DNA of 64,000 bases from Sneathiella litorea. Its GTDB lineage: Bacteria > Pseudomonadota > Alphaproteobacteria > Sneathiellales > Sneathiellaceae. Location: assembly GCF_009882915.1 (NCBI RefSeq), contig NZ_WTUW01000009.1:124001-188000 (forward strand), in the 5' to 3' direction. The position numbers and the translations under genes were made by a program. The notes below the pieces were generated by a model that was not told the DNA's origin, searched no databases, and saw nothing but the letters and a program-made list of their open reading frames with translations. How positions within the stretch are numbered: position 1 is the first letter of the stretch; each line of letters opens with the position of its first letter. Below are positions 47,349 through 56,145 of the stretch, piece after piece.

Positions 47349-48656
47349 CTACCAACGACGTTCGAACTTCTTGCGAAGAACGATCGCAAAGGCGTTCATA
47401 ATGATAAGGAACCCGAGCAATACCATAATTGCACCGGATGTTTTTTCGACAAAGGCCCGCTCAGGGCTATCCGCCCAGAGGAAAATCTGCACCGGCATAA
47501 CGGTTGCCGGATCGCTGAAACCGCCCGGGATGTCAGCGATAAAGGCGACCATGCCAATCATCAGCAGCGGTGCCGTTTCGCCAAGTGCCTGCGACAGGCC
47601 AATAATCGTTCCCGTCAGAATGCCCGGCATGGACAGCGGCAGGATATGATGGAATGCCGCCTGCTGGTTTGAGGCACCGAGGCCAAGTGCGGCCTGACGG
47701 ATGCTGTCCGGCACAGCGCGGATGGCAGCGCGGGCAGCAATAATAATCGTCGGCAAGGTCATCAGGGCCAGCGTCAGTCCACCAACGATTGGGGCGGATC
47801 TCGGCAAATGCGCGAAGTTCAGGAAAATCGCAAGCCCGAGAAGACCAAACACAATTGACGGTACCGCCGCCAGATTGTTGATATTCACCTCGATCAGGTC
47901 GGTGAGCTTGTTCTTAGTGGCAAACTCCTCCAGGTAAATCGCGGTCATCACACCGATGGGGAAGGATATCAGCATGGTCACGATGAGCGTGTAAAAAGAT
48001 CCCACCATGGCACCGGCAATACCCGCCTTTTCTGGCTCCCGGCTGTCGCCATTGGTGAAGAAGCCGGAATTAAACCGTGTCTCGATATCACCTTCCGCTT
48101 CCAGCACATCCAGCCAGGCCAGTTCCTGATCCTTCACCCGCCGATCGTCTTCGGCAAGGCTCCGGTCAATATATCCTTTTTTGAGCATATCCACATCATC
48201 GCCCGCAACAAGGGCAACAGGAACGGTCTTGCCGATCAGGTCGGGATCATTCTCCACCATTTCACGAAGCGCACTATCCGCGTCATTGCTGATGAGGCTG
48301 AACAGCTTCCGAAGGTCCCGGCGCCCCTTCACGTCGGGGAATTTCTCCCGCAGGGCATCCTGAACCAGCTTGGCATAGTTTGCGCCACGAAGTTCCGCCG
48401 CATCCCGGTTGCCATTCGGGTCGATAACCGACTCGGCAAAGGTAATGTCCAGCGTGATCGTTGTCTGTATGAAGGCGCTATGCCCCTTGCTGACAATGCT
48501 GAACAGCAGGATCCCCAGCAATGTCAGGGCGGTAAGGATCGCCAACAGACCTGTCAGGCGGAACCGGCGTTCCGCTCTTTTGCGCTTTGCCAGGTTCTTG
48601 ATGAACTTTTCTGATTGCCAGCCGTTACCGGCAGCTTCTTGCACTTGATCAGTCAT
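47349..48656 (-). CDS. pstA: Phosphate ABC transporter permease PstA, with large periplasmic insertion
   Basis: 435 residues, against about 280-300 for the E. coli protein. The first membrane helix (LLAILTALTLLGILLFSIV) is followed by about 150 extra hydrophilic residues (about 60-215, the DUF3333-type region) before the usual permease helices. The EAA loop is seen at AALGLGASNQQAAFHHILPLSMPGILTG (shortened: ALGLGASNQQAAFHHI). The extended form is common in alphaproteobacteria. Overlaps pstC by 8 bp. Confidence 0.95.
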   Translation of the reverse strand: MTDQVQEAAGNGWQSEKFIKNLAKRKRAERRFRLTGLLAILTALTLLGILLFSIVSKGHSAFIQTTITLDITFAESVIDPNGNRDAAELRGANYAKLVQDALREKFPDVKGRRDLRKLFSLISNDADSALREMVENDPDLIGKTVPVALVAGDDVDMLKKGYIDRSLAEDDRRVKDQELAWLDVLEAEGDIETRFNSGFFTNGDSREPEKAGIAGAMVGSFYTLIVTMLISFPIGVMTAIYLEEFATKNKLTDLIEVNINNLAAVPSIVFGLLGLAIFLNFAHLPRSAPIVGGLTLALMTLPTIIIAARAAIRAVPDSIRQAALGLGASNQQAAFHHILPLSMPGILTGTIIGLSQALGETAPLLMIGMVAFIADIPGGFSDPATVMPVQIFLWADSPERAFVEKTSGAIMVLLGFLIIMNAFAIVLRKKFERRW

Positions 48657-49890
48657 ATTCTTCCCGATATTTGCGAACCACCATCAGGGCGATGACGTTC
48701 AGACATAAGGTGACGATGAACAGCACCAGGGCCAGCGCGAAGGCAGCCAGTGTCTTGGCACTGTCGAATTCCTGGTCGCCCACCAGCAGGCCGACAATCT
48801 GCACGGTTACTGTTGTAACGGCTTCCAGCGGGTTGGCCGTCAGGTTGGCGGCAAAACCCGCGGCCATCACCACAATCATGGTTTCCCCGATTGCCCGGCT
48901 GACAGCCAGCAGAACCGCGCCGACAATTCCCGGCAGGGCCGCAGGCAGGATCACTTTGCGGATCGTTTCCGATTTCGTCGCGCCGAGGCCATAAGAGCCG
49001 TCGCGCAAACTCTGCGGCACGGCCATGATGATGTCGTCACTCAAGGAGGAAACGAAGGGAATAATCATCATTCCCATGACCACACCGGCGGCAAGCGCAC
49101 TTTCGGACACGACATCAATCCCGAGGGAATCCCCAAGATCGCGGAAGAAGACGCCAACCGTCAGGGCGGCGAAGAAGCCATAGACCACCGTCGGGATACC
49201 CGCGAGAATTTCAAGCAACGGCTTGACGACAGCGCGGAACCTGTTGGACGCATACTCGGTCATATAGACCGCGCTCAATAGGCCGAGGGGGACGGCAACG
49301 CACATGGCGATAAAGGTAATCAGCAACGTCCCGGTGAACAGTGGAATTGAGCCGAACGCCCCGCTTGATCCGACCTGGTCGGCGCGAAGGGCTGTCTGCG
49401 GGCTCCAGTTAAGCCCGAAGAAGAACTCGCTCATCGGCACCTTGCCGAAGAACTGGATCGTCTCGAATAAAAGCGAAAGGACAATGCCGAGAGTCGTAAG
49501 AATAGAGATGATCGAGGCCAGAATCAGAAGTACATAGACCAGCCCTTCGATCGTCTTGCGCACCCGAAGGTCCGGATTAATTCTTAAAATCGAAAAGTAA
49601 AGCCCCGCCCCGGTGGCCAGTAACAGCATGACCGGAAAAACAACCTGGTCGATCTGGCGCATGGCACCCGTGTCCGTCTCAAGTGGCGTCGTCTGAAGGA
49701 CGGCCCAGATCACCCCGAGGATGACGGGCGGCACAAGAGACCAGATCACGACGTAAAGCCCAAACTGATGCGGGCGTGGCGTCAGGAAATTTGAGGATTT
49801 GCGAACAGTACGGAGCGCCTTTTTCGAGCCAAACCAATATCCAGCCGCGGACATCAGCAAAAGAACGATCACAAGAGGGTAAAAGCTCAT
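48649..49890 (-). CDS. pstC: Phosphate ABC transporter permease PstC
   Basis: 413 residues from ATG 49890; earlier in-frame codons run into the intergenic hairpin and do not resemble the family. N-terminal helix YPLVIVLLLMSAAGYWF, later helices and the EAA-type loop SYGLGATKSETIRKVILPAALPGI (excerpt SYGLGATKSETIRKV). It carries a longer N-terminal region than the E. coli protein. Functions with PstA in the inner membrane. Confidence 0.95.
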   Translation of the reverse strand: MSFYPLVIVLLLMSAAGYWFGSKKALRTVRKSSNFLTPRPHQFGLYVVIWSLVPPVILGVIWAVLQTTPLETDTGAMRQIDQVVFPVMLLLATGAGLYFSILRINPDLRVRKTIEGLVYVLLILASIISILTTLGIVLSLLFETIQFFGKVPMSEFFFGLNWSPQTALRADQVGSSGAFGSIPLFTGTLLITFIAMCVAVPLGLLSAVYMTEYASNRFRAVVKPLLEILAGIPTVVYGFFAALTVGVFFRDLGDSLGIDVVSESALAAGVVMGMMIIPFVSSLSDDIIMAVPQSLRDGSYGLGATKSETIRKVILPAALPGIVGAVLLAVSRAIGETMIVVMAAGFAANLTANPLEAVTTVTVQIVGLLVGDQEFDSAKTLAAFALALVLFIVTLCLNVIALMVVRKYREEYD

Positions 49891-49932
49891 AACGGTTTCT
49901 TTTTCGTTAGTAAAAAGGACGCTTGGAAGGTG

Positions 49933-49961
49933 AAAAAGGCGGGCAACACATGTCACCCGCC
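49933..49961 (-). terminator. Intergenic attenuator hairpin between pstS and pstC
   Basis: On the minus strand GGCGGG and CCCGCC pair around ACA/TGT and a short loop, followed by CTTTTTC. The shape is that of an intrinsic terminator placed between pstS and pstC, 15 bp after the pstS stop. It would let most transcripts end after pstS, giving the excess of binding protein over transporter that Pst systems need. Confidence 0.75.
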
Positions 49962-49975
49962 TCCTTCGGATAAGA

Positions 49976-51016
49976 TTACATAAGTTTCAGAGGCGCCAGA
50001 GCCAGAGCATCTGTGCGAACTTTTTCACGTTCAGCCTCGGAAAGCGGGATCAGGCCCTTCTCGGTCAGGTAACCGAATTCGCCAAAGGCTTTTTCGCTGG
50101 TGAATTCAGAAATGAATTCCTTGATGCCCGGTACTTTTCCGACATGAGCGTCTTTCACATAGAAGAAAAGTGAGCGGGAAATACCATACTGACCATCTGC
50201 GATATTTTCAAACGTCGGCTCAACACCACCAACCATTGCACCTTGCAACTTGTCAGAGTTCTGGTCGAGGAAGCTGAAACCGAAGATGCCGACGGCGTCC
50301 TTGTTTGCTTCAAGCTTCTGAACGATCAGGTTGTCGTTTTCACCGGCTTCGATGTAGGCACCGTCTTCACGAACAGCGTGAGCTGCGGCCTGGAATGCCT
50401 TCTTGTCTGATTTGCTCAGGGCGCTCAGCATTTCGTAGCCTTTTGCGCCACCTTCCATGCCCAGCTCAACAAACGCGTCGCGCGTTCCGCTGGTTGGGGG
50501 CGGGCCGAGAACTTCAATTTTTGTGTCCGGGAGAGACGGATCAATGTCGCTCCATTTCTGATAGGGGTTATCAACCAGCTTGCCGTCAATCGGAACCTGC
50601 TTGGCGAGAGCAGCAAAGATCTGCTTCTTGGTCAGGTTCAATGCACCAACAGCCTTGGAGTTGGCAAGAACGATGCCGTCATAACCGACTTTAACTTCAG
50701 TGATATCGGTAACGCCGTTTTTCGCACAGGTTTCAACTTCTGAGCTCTTGATACGACGTGAAGAGTTTGTGATGTCAGGCGTATTCAAATCCACACCTGT
50801 ACAGAAGAGCTTCAAGCCCCCGCCAGAACCGGTGCTTTCAACAACCGGTGTTTTGAAATTACCGGTGTTGCCAAAAGCTTCAGCAACTGCGGTTGAGAAC
50901 GGGAAAACAGTTGAAGAGCCGACGATCCTGATCTGATCGCGAGCCATAGCCTGCCCTGAAAAGGCAACAGTGGCGACCGTTGCGGCGATTGCCAGACCGA
51001 AAGTTTTATTTAGCAC
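49976..51016 (-). CDS. pstS: Phosphate-binding protein PstS
   Basis: 346 residues starting at a GTG, with GGAG about eight bases upstream. Signal peptide (LAIAATVATVAFSGQAMA) and mature start RDQIRIVGSSTVFPFST, where the phosphate-binding loop begins; GSGGGLKLFCTG and GPPTSGTRDAFVELG carry further ligands. Periplasmic high-affinity receptor of the Pst transporter. Preceded by a triple Pho half-site at 51095-51123 and followed by an attenuator. Confidence 0.96.
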   Translation of the reverse strand: MLNKTFGLAIAATVATVAFSGQAMARDQIRIVGSSTVFPFSTAVAEAFGNTGNFKTPVVESTGSGGGLKLFCTGVDLNTPDITNSSRRIKSSEVETCAKNGVTDITEVKVGYDGIVLANSKAVGALNLTKKQIFAALAKQVPIDGKLVDNPYQKWSDIDPSLPDTKIEVLGPPPTSGTRDAFVELGMEGGAKGYEMLSALSKSDKKAFQAAAHAVREDGAYIEAGENDNLIVQKLEANKDAVGIFGFSFLDQNSDKLQGAMVGGVEPTFENIADGQYGISRSLFFYVKDAHVGKVPGIKEFISEFTSEKAFGEFGYLTEKGLIPLSEAEREKVRTDALALAPLKLM

Positions 51017-51094
51017 GTTTAATTCTCCGTTAATTGCATACGACAGCGTTATCTGTCGTTGAGCGGGACAATGCCCTTTGTCGAAGACACAATT

Positions 51095-51123
51095 ACTACA
51101 GTTTCATGACAGTAATGTTACAG
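51095..51123 (-). promoter_or_regulatory. Pho box upstream of pstS (three 7 bp half-sites, 11 bp period)
   Basis: Reading the minus strand, CTGTAAC, CTGTCAT and CTGTAGT start 11 bp apart, matching the PhoB direct-repeat consensus CTGTCAT with AT-rich spacers. Located 79-107 bp before the pstS start. Three half-sites allow more than one PhoB dimer to bind. Confidence 0.85.
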
Positions 51124-51148
51124 CGAAAAAGTGGCTGATTTCTGCAGT

Positions 51149-52525
51149 TTATGCGCCTGACGACGGCAACCTAACGGAAAAAGTGGACCCTTTTCCGACC
51201 ACGGAGTCGATCTCCAGATGGCCGCGATGGCGACTCACAATATGTTTCACGATGGCAAGGCCCAATCCCGTCCCCCCGAGTTTACGGCTGCGATCGCTAT
51301 CCACCCGGTAAAATCTCTCTGTCAGGCGGGAGAGGTGCTCCTCCGGGATACCTTCCCCTTCATCAATGACCGAAACACGTGCTTCCCGCGCGCCGATCTC
51401 GACCTCCACCCGAATCTCGCTTTTCTCAAAGCTGTATTTCAGGGCGTTATCGACCAAATTGGTGAATACCTGGGTCAATTGATCGAAATCACCGGTTACG
51501 AACACCTCATCCGTCGGCATTTGTACCGCGATTGTCTTGCCCATATCAGTCGATTTCGCCTTGATCAGGCTGTTCACGCCCTGCAACACCTTACCAAGAT
51601 CAACCCGGTCGGAGGGGCGGCTGTGCTCATTGATCTCGATATGCGACAGGGAAAGAAGATCGTCTATCAGCTGCGACATTCTTAAGGATTGCGCCTGCAT
51701 CATGGAGAAAAACCGCTTATGTGCCTCCAGATCGTTGCGGGCCGGACCCATCAGGGTTTCCAGAGCCCCAATCAGGATCGCCAGCGGGGTTCTGAGCTCA
51801 TGGCTGGCGTTGGCGACAAAATCAACCCGCATCTGCTGCATCCGGCGCGACTCGGTCAAGTCATGCAAGGTGACAATCAGGCGAAGCCCCTCACTGCTTT
51901 CATCTTTCAGGTTAACAATATAGGCCGCGACATGTCGGGGAACAACATCGGTGACGGTAAACTCGATCCGGCTATCCGGATCCTTGCCTTCATAGGCGGC
52001 ATCAACGGCCTTCAGCAGAGCCGGATGACGTAGAAACCGGGTCAGGTCTCCTTCCATTTCCGTCACATTGAAGAACCGGTTCGCCGCCGTGTTGGAGCGA
52101 CGGATGCGGCGCCGGCTTCCGAGCACCAGCACCGGATCAGGCAACATATCGAACAATAAGGACGCCTCATCCTGGCGCATCTGCGCTTCACCCAGCATAT
52201 GCTGCAACACACGGCGGTACTGCTGCATAGTCAGCAGCAAGTTATCCAAGGGCAACAAGCCGGTCCGCAGTCCTGCGCGCGTGTCCTCTTCAAGCGGTGA
52301 CATAATCGCCGCGCGCTCCATCCTGAAAGCCACTGCCTGCATCTCCCTCACCAGCCGGGCATAGAGAATAAGGGCCGGCAGAACCGCCGCTGTAATAATC
52401 AACAAATATTCTTTGAAAACGAAGTTCTCATCTGAATATAAAAAAAATGTGACGATGGAAACAGGCGCCGCCATAGCGAAAACGAACACCACCATTTTCC
52501 ATAAGTAATTATTACTGTTATACAT
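51149..52525 (-). CDS. phoR: Phosphate regulon sensor histidine kinase PhoR
   Basis: 458 residues. Two membrane helices near the N-terminus (MVVFVFAMAAPVSIVTFFLYS and YLLIITAAVLPALILYARLV, about 10-60), a PAS-like domain with LLFDMLPDPVLVLGSRRRI at about 130, HisKA with VANASHELRTPLAILIGALE (phospho-His), and an HATPase domain with NLVDNALKYSF, DEGEGIPEEHL and GTGLGLAIVKHIV. Phosphorylates PhoB under phosphate limitation. Not joined to phoB: it is upstream of pstS with its own Pho box. Confidence 0.96.
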   Translation of the reverse strand: MYNSNNYLWKMVVFVFAMAAPVSIVTFFLYSDENFVFKEYLLIITAAVLPALILYARLVREMQAVAFRMERAAIMSPLEEDTRAGLRTGLLPLDNLLLTMQQYRRVLQHMLGEAQMRQDEASLLFDMLPDPVLVLGSRRRIRRSNTAANRFFNVTEMEGDLTRFLRHPALLKAVDAAYEGKDPDSRIEFTVTDVVPRHVAAYIVNLKDESSEGLRLIVTLHDLTESRRMQQMRVDFVANASHELRTPLAILIGALETLMGPARNDLEAHKRFFSMMQAQSLRMSQLIDDLLSLSHIEINEHSRPSDRVDLGKVLQGVNSLIKAKSTDMGKTIAVQMPTDEVFVTGDFDQLTQVFTNLVDNALKYSFEKSEIRVEVEIGAREARVSVIDEGEGIPEEHLSRLTERFYRVDSDRSRKLGGTGLGLAIVKHIVSRHRGHLEIDSVVGKGSTFSVRLPSSGA

Positions 52526-52592
52526 TTTATATTCTCATTGCGGTCACGCCGGGAAATTAGACAAATCTCTATCCTTCTTATGAAAGCGTTCT

Positions 52593-52610
52593 TTTACAGT
52601 TTTGTGACAG
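52593..52610 (-). promoter_or_regulatory. Pho box upstream of phoR, overlapping the 3' end of the sirtuin gene
   Basis: On the minus strand CTGTCAC and CTGTAAA start exactly 11 bp apart, 68-85 bp before the phoR ATG. Most of the site lies within the last codons of the upstream sirtuin gene, whose TAA stop is part of the second half-site. Indicates autoregulation of phoR by PhoB. Confidence 0.75.
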
Positions 52611-53340
52611 AAGCGAGTGTTTCCCCTATTTCACGATTAAGCACCAGGTCCGCATACGCGTCCAGCGGTGTGGCCTCCCGATTGAGAATAACCAGTTCCG
52701 CCCCACCCTGCTTGGCCATTAACGGAATATCTGCCGCCGGGTAAACAACCAGAGAGGACCCGATTGCCAGTAACAGATCGCAAGATCGGGCTGCAGTGGA
52801 CGCCCGGCGCATTTCCTCCACCGGCATCGACTGACCAAAGGAGATGGTTGCTGTTTTGACGATCCCCTCGCATTTGCCGCAGGTCGGCAGCGTCTCAGCC
52901 TTTGAGAAGATTTCCTCCACCTCCGCGAGTTCCATGCGTGCCCCGCAGTCGAGGCATTTTGCATAGGTGGTATTGCCATGCACCTCGATCACATCCTCGT
53001 CACGAATGCCGGACGCCTGATGCAATCCATCGATATTCTGTGTGATCACGGCGGAGATTTTTCCTCTCTCATAGAGTGAGGAGATCGCCATATGGCCCTT
53101 ATTGGGCTTGGCTTTCGATAAAACCGGTTCCATCGCGAACTTGCGACGCCAACTCTCGCGCCGGGCTTCTTCCGATTGCAGGAACTCGGAAAAATCGATC
53201 GGGCGGTTCTTCTCCCAAAGCCCGCCAGGGCTGCGAAAATCCGGAATTCCGGATTCGGTGCTGATCCCCGCCCCGGTAAAAATGACGATAGACTGGCTGT
53301 TATCGATCAACTCGGCAAATTCCTCGAGATCCGCTGACAT
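52594..53340 (-). CDS. cobB: NAD-dependent protein deacylase (sirtuin)
   Basis: 248 residues from ATG 53340, preceded by AAGGAGAGAGG; a TTG at 53358 is not needed. Sirtuin motifs are FTGAGISTESGIPDFRSPGG, ITQNIDGLHQ, EVHGN with the catalytic His, a zinc set CLDCG and CGKCEG, and LAIGSSLVVYPAAD. Removes acyl groups from lysines, producing O-acyl-ADP-ribose and nicotinamide. Precedes phoR on the same strand by 68 bp. Confidence 0.95.
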   Translation of the reverse strand: MSADLEEFAELIDNSQSIVIFTGAGISTESGIPDFRSPGGLWEKNRPIDFSEFLQSEEARRESWRRKFAMEPVLSKAKPNKGHMAISSLYERGKISAVITQNIDGLHQASGIRDEDVIEVHGNTTYAKCLDCGARMELAEVEEIFSKAETLPTCGKCEGIVKTATISFGQSMPVEEMRRASTAARSCDLLLAIGSSLVVYPAADIPLMAKQGGAELVILNREATPLDAYADLVLNREIGETLASVTKL

Positions 53341-53535
53341 TCCTCTCTCCTTGAACAAGGGTGTTGCGTCCGTTTCCCCGGTGCCGCATGACTATCTTCC
53401 CATTATAGGGATAAAGCGCGGATCACCCAAATTCAGAAATTCAGCGCAACGCATTCACAAATCGCGGAGCGGAGCGTTATCTGTACATGTCAAACGGCAC
53501 CGCTTCCATGGGATGCGCGTCATCAGGAGTACAGC

Positions 53536-53910
53536 ATGAGTAGGGAAAACATGAACAATATTGTCGCAAAGGAATTTTCAGACGCCTTGGCCCGTTGCAA
53601 CCAGCAGGGCATAGACGCCAGCACGGTACGTACAGGCCTGCTGACCATCGCCATTGCCAATTTCGTCAATGGAATTGGACTCGCCAACACGGTCGCCCTG
53701 TTCGATGCCCTGCCAGAACAAATCCGTTCCGGCATGTTTGACCGTTTTGTGAGCCCTTCCGCAGCGCAGCAGGCGACCTCCTCGCCCAACTACCCCGCCC
53801 CTGTCAGCGTAACACAGCAGCAGCCGGTGGATGTTAACCGTTTTGGGGCGGCATCCCGGCCATCTGCGGCTCCGTCAGAGGCTCCCGCCATCAAGCGACG
53901 GCGGCTCTAG
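53536..53910 (+). CDS. Hypothetical protein
   Basis: 124 residues, no recognised family. The first 75 residues are probably alpha-helical (MNNIVAKEFSDALARCNQQG, TVRTGLLTIAIANFVNGIG), without a signal peptide or a true membrane segment. Residues 75-124 are Ala/Pro/Gln-rich and end in a basic KRRRL. The start has GGAG 11 bases upstream (ATCAGGAGTACAGCATG). Located alone between the sirtuin and TPR genes. Codon use looks like the neighbours. Real by coding pattern, function unknown. Confidence 0.65.
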   Translation: MSRENMNNIVAKEFSDALARCNQQGIDASTVRTGLLTIAIANFVNGIGLANTVALFDALPEQIRSGMFDRFVSPSAAQQATSSPNYPAPVSVTQQQPVDVNRFGAASRPSAAPSEAPAIKRRRL

Positions 53911-54057
53911 GCCGCATAAAATTCCGGAAAACATCCCTTCACCTCGTTTTTGTTGAATTTTAGAACAATTTTCCCAAACCATTAACCGTTTTTAAGGAAG
54001 ATGTTCGTAAGCTGTAGCATGGATTTGTTCTATTTCTTTTAAAGAGAGGCCTCAGCT

Positions 54058-55980
54058 GTGCCGCAGAATATACAATTTGCCGCCCGTCTCCGGACAGTTC
54101 TTCTCGCCACAACCGGTCTGGTTGCTGCGGGATGTAACACAATTGCCGATCAATCCGCCACTGCAGACCCGGCAGAGGCTCGCCCCATCATCGCGACAAA
54201 GGCTCCGAGCAATAGCTCTTCCTCAGAGGGCCTGACGTATGAAGCGATGTTGCGAGTTGCCCATCGCGCCTGGCAGAAAAATGATTCTGCCACGGCACTC
54301 GGGCTTTTTGCAACCGCTGCCAAGCAACGGCCAACAGAAGCTGCGCCGTACCTTGAAATTGGGAAAATCCTCCGAAAAACAGGGCGTGCAGACGAGGCAA
54401 TCTCCATTTATCAACGTGTGCTTGCCTTTGACGGCAACAATATTGCTGCCTATCACGGTATCGGGTTCAGCCATCTACAGATGGAAAAGCCCTATCTGGC
54501 CTCCCAGTCATTCATGAGATCCCTTGAAATCGATGGCGATAACGCGAAATCGCTGGGCGGTCTTGCTGTCGCCCTTGATAAGGCGGGCGATCATGAAAAA
54601 GCGCAAAGCTATTATCAGCAGGCCATCAAGGCCGACCCCGATAACCTCAATTACCAGAGTAATCTCGCCCTTTCACTTGCCCTTTCTGGCAAGACTGAAC
54701 AGGCGATTGCTATTTTGAAGGTTGTCACCCAACATCCAAACGCGACGGCAAAACATCGCCAGACTATGGCGCTTGCCTATGGACTCGCCGGTAAATCCGC
54801 TGAGGCCATGAAGTATTCACGTATGGATCTTTCAGAAGAAGACGCTCGCAATAACGCGCTTTATTTTGACGCCCTGAACAGTAAGGCTGACGAACAGGTC
54901 GCCTCGCTCGACGATCAAATCAAGCTGATGAAAGCCTCCCAGGATAAGGTAGTCACCGAGGCACGCGAAGAATCCGCAATGCCCCGTATGCCGGAAAACC
55001 CGGATGTTCTGGTGGCGCGTCTCGAAAATGAACAGTTGAGTACGAACGCCAGGACAAACAGTAAACCTGTGCCAGCTCAGGCAGATCCGAAAAGCCTCGT
55101 CCCGGCGCCCACTGCGCCAATGATGATCGCACAGTCTGAGACACCCACCAAGAAAGCGGCGCCGGTAAAGGACATCACGCCCGTGGTTGTGACCAAGAAA
55201 TCGGCCCCGGTACTGGAAGAAAAGCCTGTTGTCATTACCAAGAAAGAGGTTGTGGAACCGGAAGACAAGCCCGTTACCTTAACTAAGAAGGAACCGGATG
55301 CACCGACGGAAAAACCTGTCACATTCGTGAAGAAGGAAGCCATCGCGCCGGTTGACGTTGAGAAGCCGGAAACAGTCGCCAAGGCGGAGGTTCCGGCCCG
55401 TGAATGGACACTCGATGCGAAGCCGGAGCTGGTTTCCAAGAAAAGTGAACCCGTAGTCTCCGACTCCGTCATCGCGGAGGTTTCTGCGGACGACGTAACT
55501 GCCATCGAGAAGGTTGGGCTGACACCAGGCAATATGTCCACCAATGGCGATTTAAAGGCCTATACCCCTGATGGCGGTAACTACTTCCTCCAGATTGGTT
55601 CCTACAAGGAAAAGGCCGACGCCGATAAAGGCTGGAAGATTGTGCAGACCCAGAATGTTGACCTGCTCGGCGAGATAGACCCGATTATTCAGGAAATTGA
55701 TCTCGGCGAGGAAAAGGGTGGCCTGTTTTACCGCCTGAAAATTGGGGGGTTCTCGGACAAGGTTCGAATGATGCAGCTTTGCGGCAGCCTGCGCGACCGC
55801 AATTTTGACTGTTTTATCCCGATGACTCCGAAGGTGAAGGCCCCAACGAAGGAAGATAGCGCCCCCACCCTCGCGCCGAACCAGCGTATTGCGGAGGACG
55901 GCGACGTCACCAAGCCAGTAATATCGGATGACACGAACAACATGACGGCGGACTTTGAAGAAGGCTTTAGCGCTCTCTGA
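54058..55980 (+). CDS. TPR lipoprotein with Lys-rich repeats and C-terminal SPOR domain
   Basis: 640 residues from a GTG preceded by GAGAGG. Type II signal peptide with lipobox VAAGC at about 20-24. Residues about 58-260 are tetratricopeptide repeats (EAAPYLEIGKILRKTGRADE, NIAAYHGIGFSHLQMEKPY, AKSLGGLAVALDKAGDHEKA, shown in part). About 300-470 is a low-complexity Pro/Val/Lys linker with 15-residue repeats. Residues 505-590 resemble SPOR (YFLQIGSYKEKADADKGW and LFYRLKIGGFSDKVRMMQLC), which binds denuded peptidoglycan. Its opposite orientation to, and position beside, the tad cluster recall TadD, a TPR lipoprotein needed for pilus assembly, but the SPOR end is unusual for TadD. Confidence 0.75.
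   Translation: MPQNIQFAARLRTVLLATTGLVAAGCNTIADQSATADPAEARPIIATKAPSNSSSSEGLTYEAMLRVAHRAWQKNDSATALGLFATAAKQRPTEAAPYLEIGKILRKTGRADEAISIYQRVLAFDGNNIAAYHGIGFSHLQMEKPYLASQSFMRSLEIDGDNAKSLGGLAVALDKAGDHEKAQSYYQQAIKADPDNLNYQSNLALSLALSGKTEQAIAILKVVTQHPNATAKHRQTMALAYGLAGKSAEAMKYSRMDLSEEDARNNALYFDALNSKADEQVASLDDQIKLMKASQDKVVTEAREESAMPRMPENPDVLVARLENEQLSTNARTNSKPVPAQADPKSLVPAPTAPMMIAQSETPTKKAAPVKDITPVVVTKKSAPVLEEKPVVITKKEVVEPEDKPVTLTKKEPDAPTEKPVTFVKKEAIAPVDVEKPETVAKAEVPAREWTLDAKPELVSKKSEPVVSDSVIAEVSADDVTAIEKVGLTPGNMSTNGDLKAYTPDGGNYFLQIGSYKEKADADKGWKIVQTQNVDLLGEIDPIIQEIDLGEEKGGLFYRLKIGGFSDKVRMMQLCGSLRDRNFDCFIPMTPKVKAPTKEDSAPTLAPNQRIAEDGDVTKPVISDDTNNMTADFEEGFSAL
55180..55359 (+). repeat. Four tandem 45 bp (15-residue) units PV-x-x-x-KK in the TPR-SPOR lipoprotein
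   Basis: Units begin with Pro-Val at 55180, 55225, 55270 and 55315, exactly 45 bp apart. Protein consensus is P-V-[VT]-x-[TV]-K-K followed by an acidic/Pro stretch ending in E-K or D-K. The last unit is less regular. DNA identity between units is partial, so these are old repeats. Likely an extended periplasmic spacer. Confidence 0.75.
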
Positions 55981-56001
55981 TAGCCTCCCCAGACAACAAC
56001 A

Positions 56002-56035
56002 AACGGGCCCGTCTTAACTAACGGGCCCGTTTTTT
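56002..56035 (+). terminator. Intrinsic terminator after the TPR-SPOR lipoprotein gene
   Basis: AACGGGCCCGT and ACGGGCCCGTT pair around an 8 nt loop and are followed by TTTTT. The arms are themselves palindromic. It lies 22 bp after the stop of the plus-strand gene. Confidence 0.9.
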
Positions 56036-56060
56036 ATGGGCAGTTTACGGTGGGTGGACA

Positions 56061-56098
56061 AAGAAAAGCCGGCGCCTGAATTCTCATCAGACACCGGC
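56061..56098 (-). terminator. Intrinsic terminator of the tad operon
   Basis: On the minus strand a 12 bp stem (with two G-U pairs) and a 7 nt loop are followed by TTTTCTTT. It lies about 48 bp beyond the tadC stop and back to back with the plus-strand terminator. Confidence 0.85.
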
Positions 56099-56145
56099 GG
56101 AATATTTATCTAACCAAGTCGTGGCCCGCGATACTCTGAGAGAGA

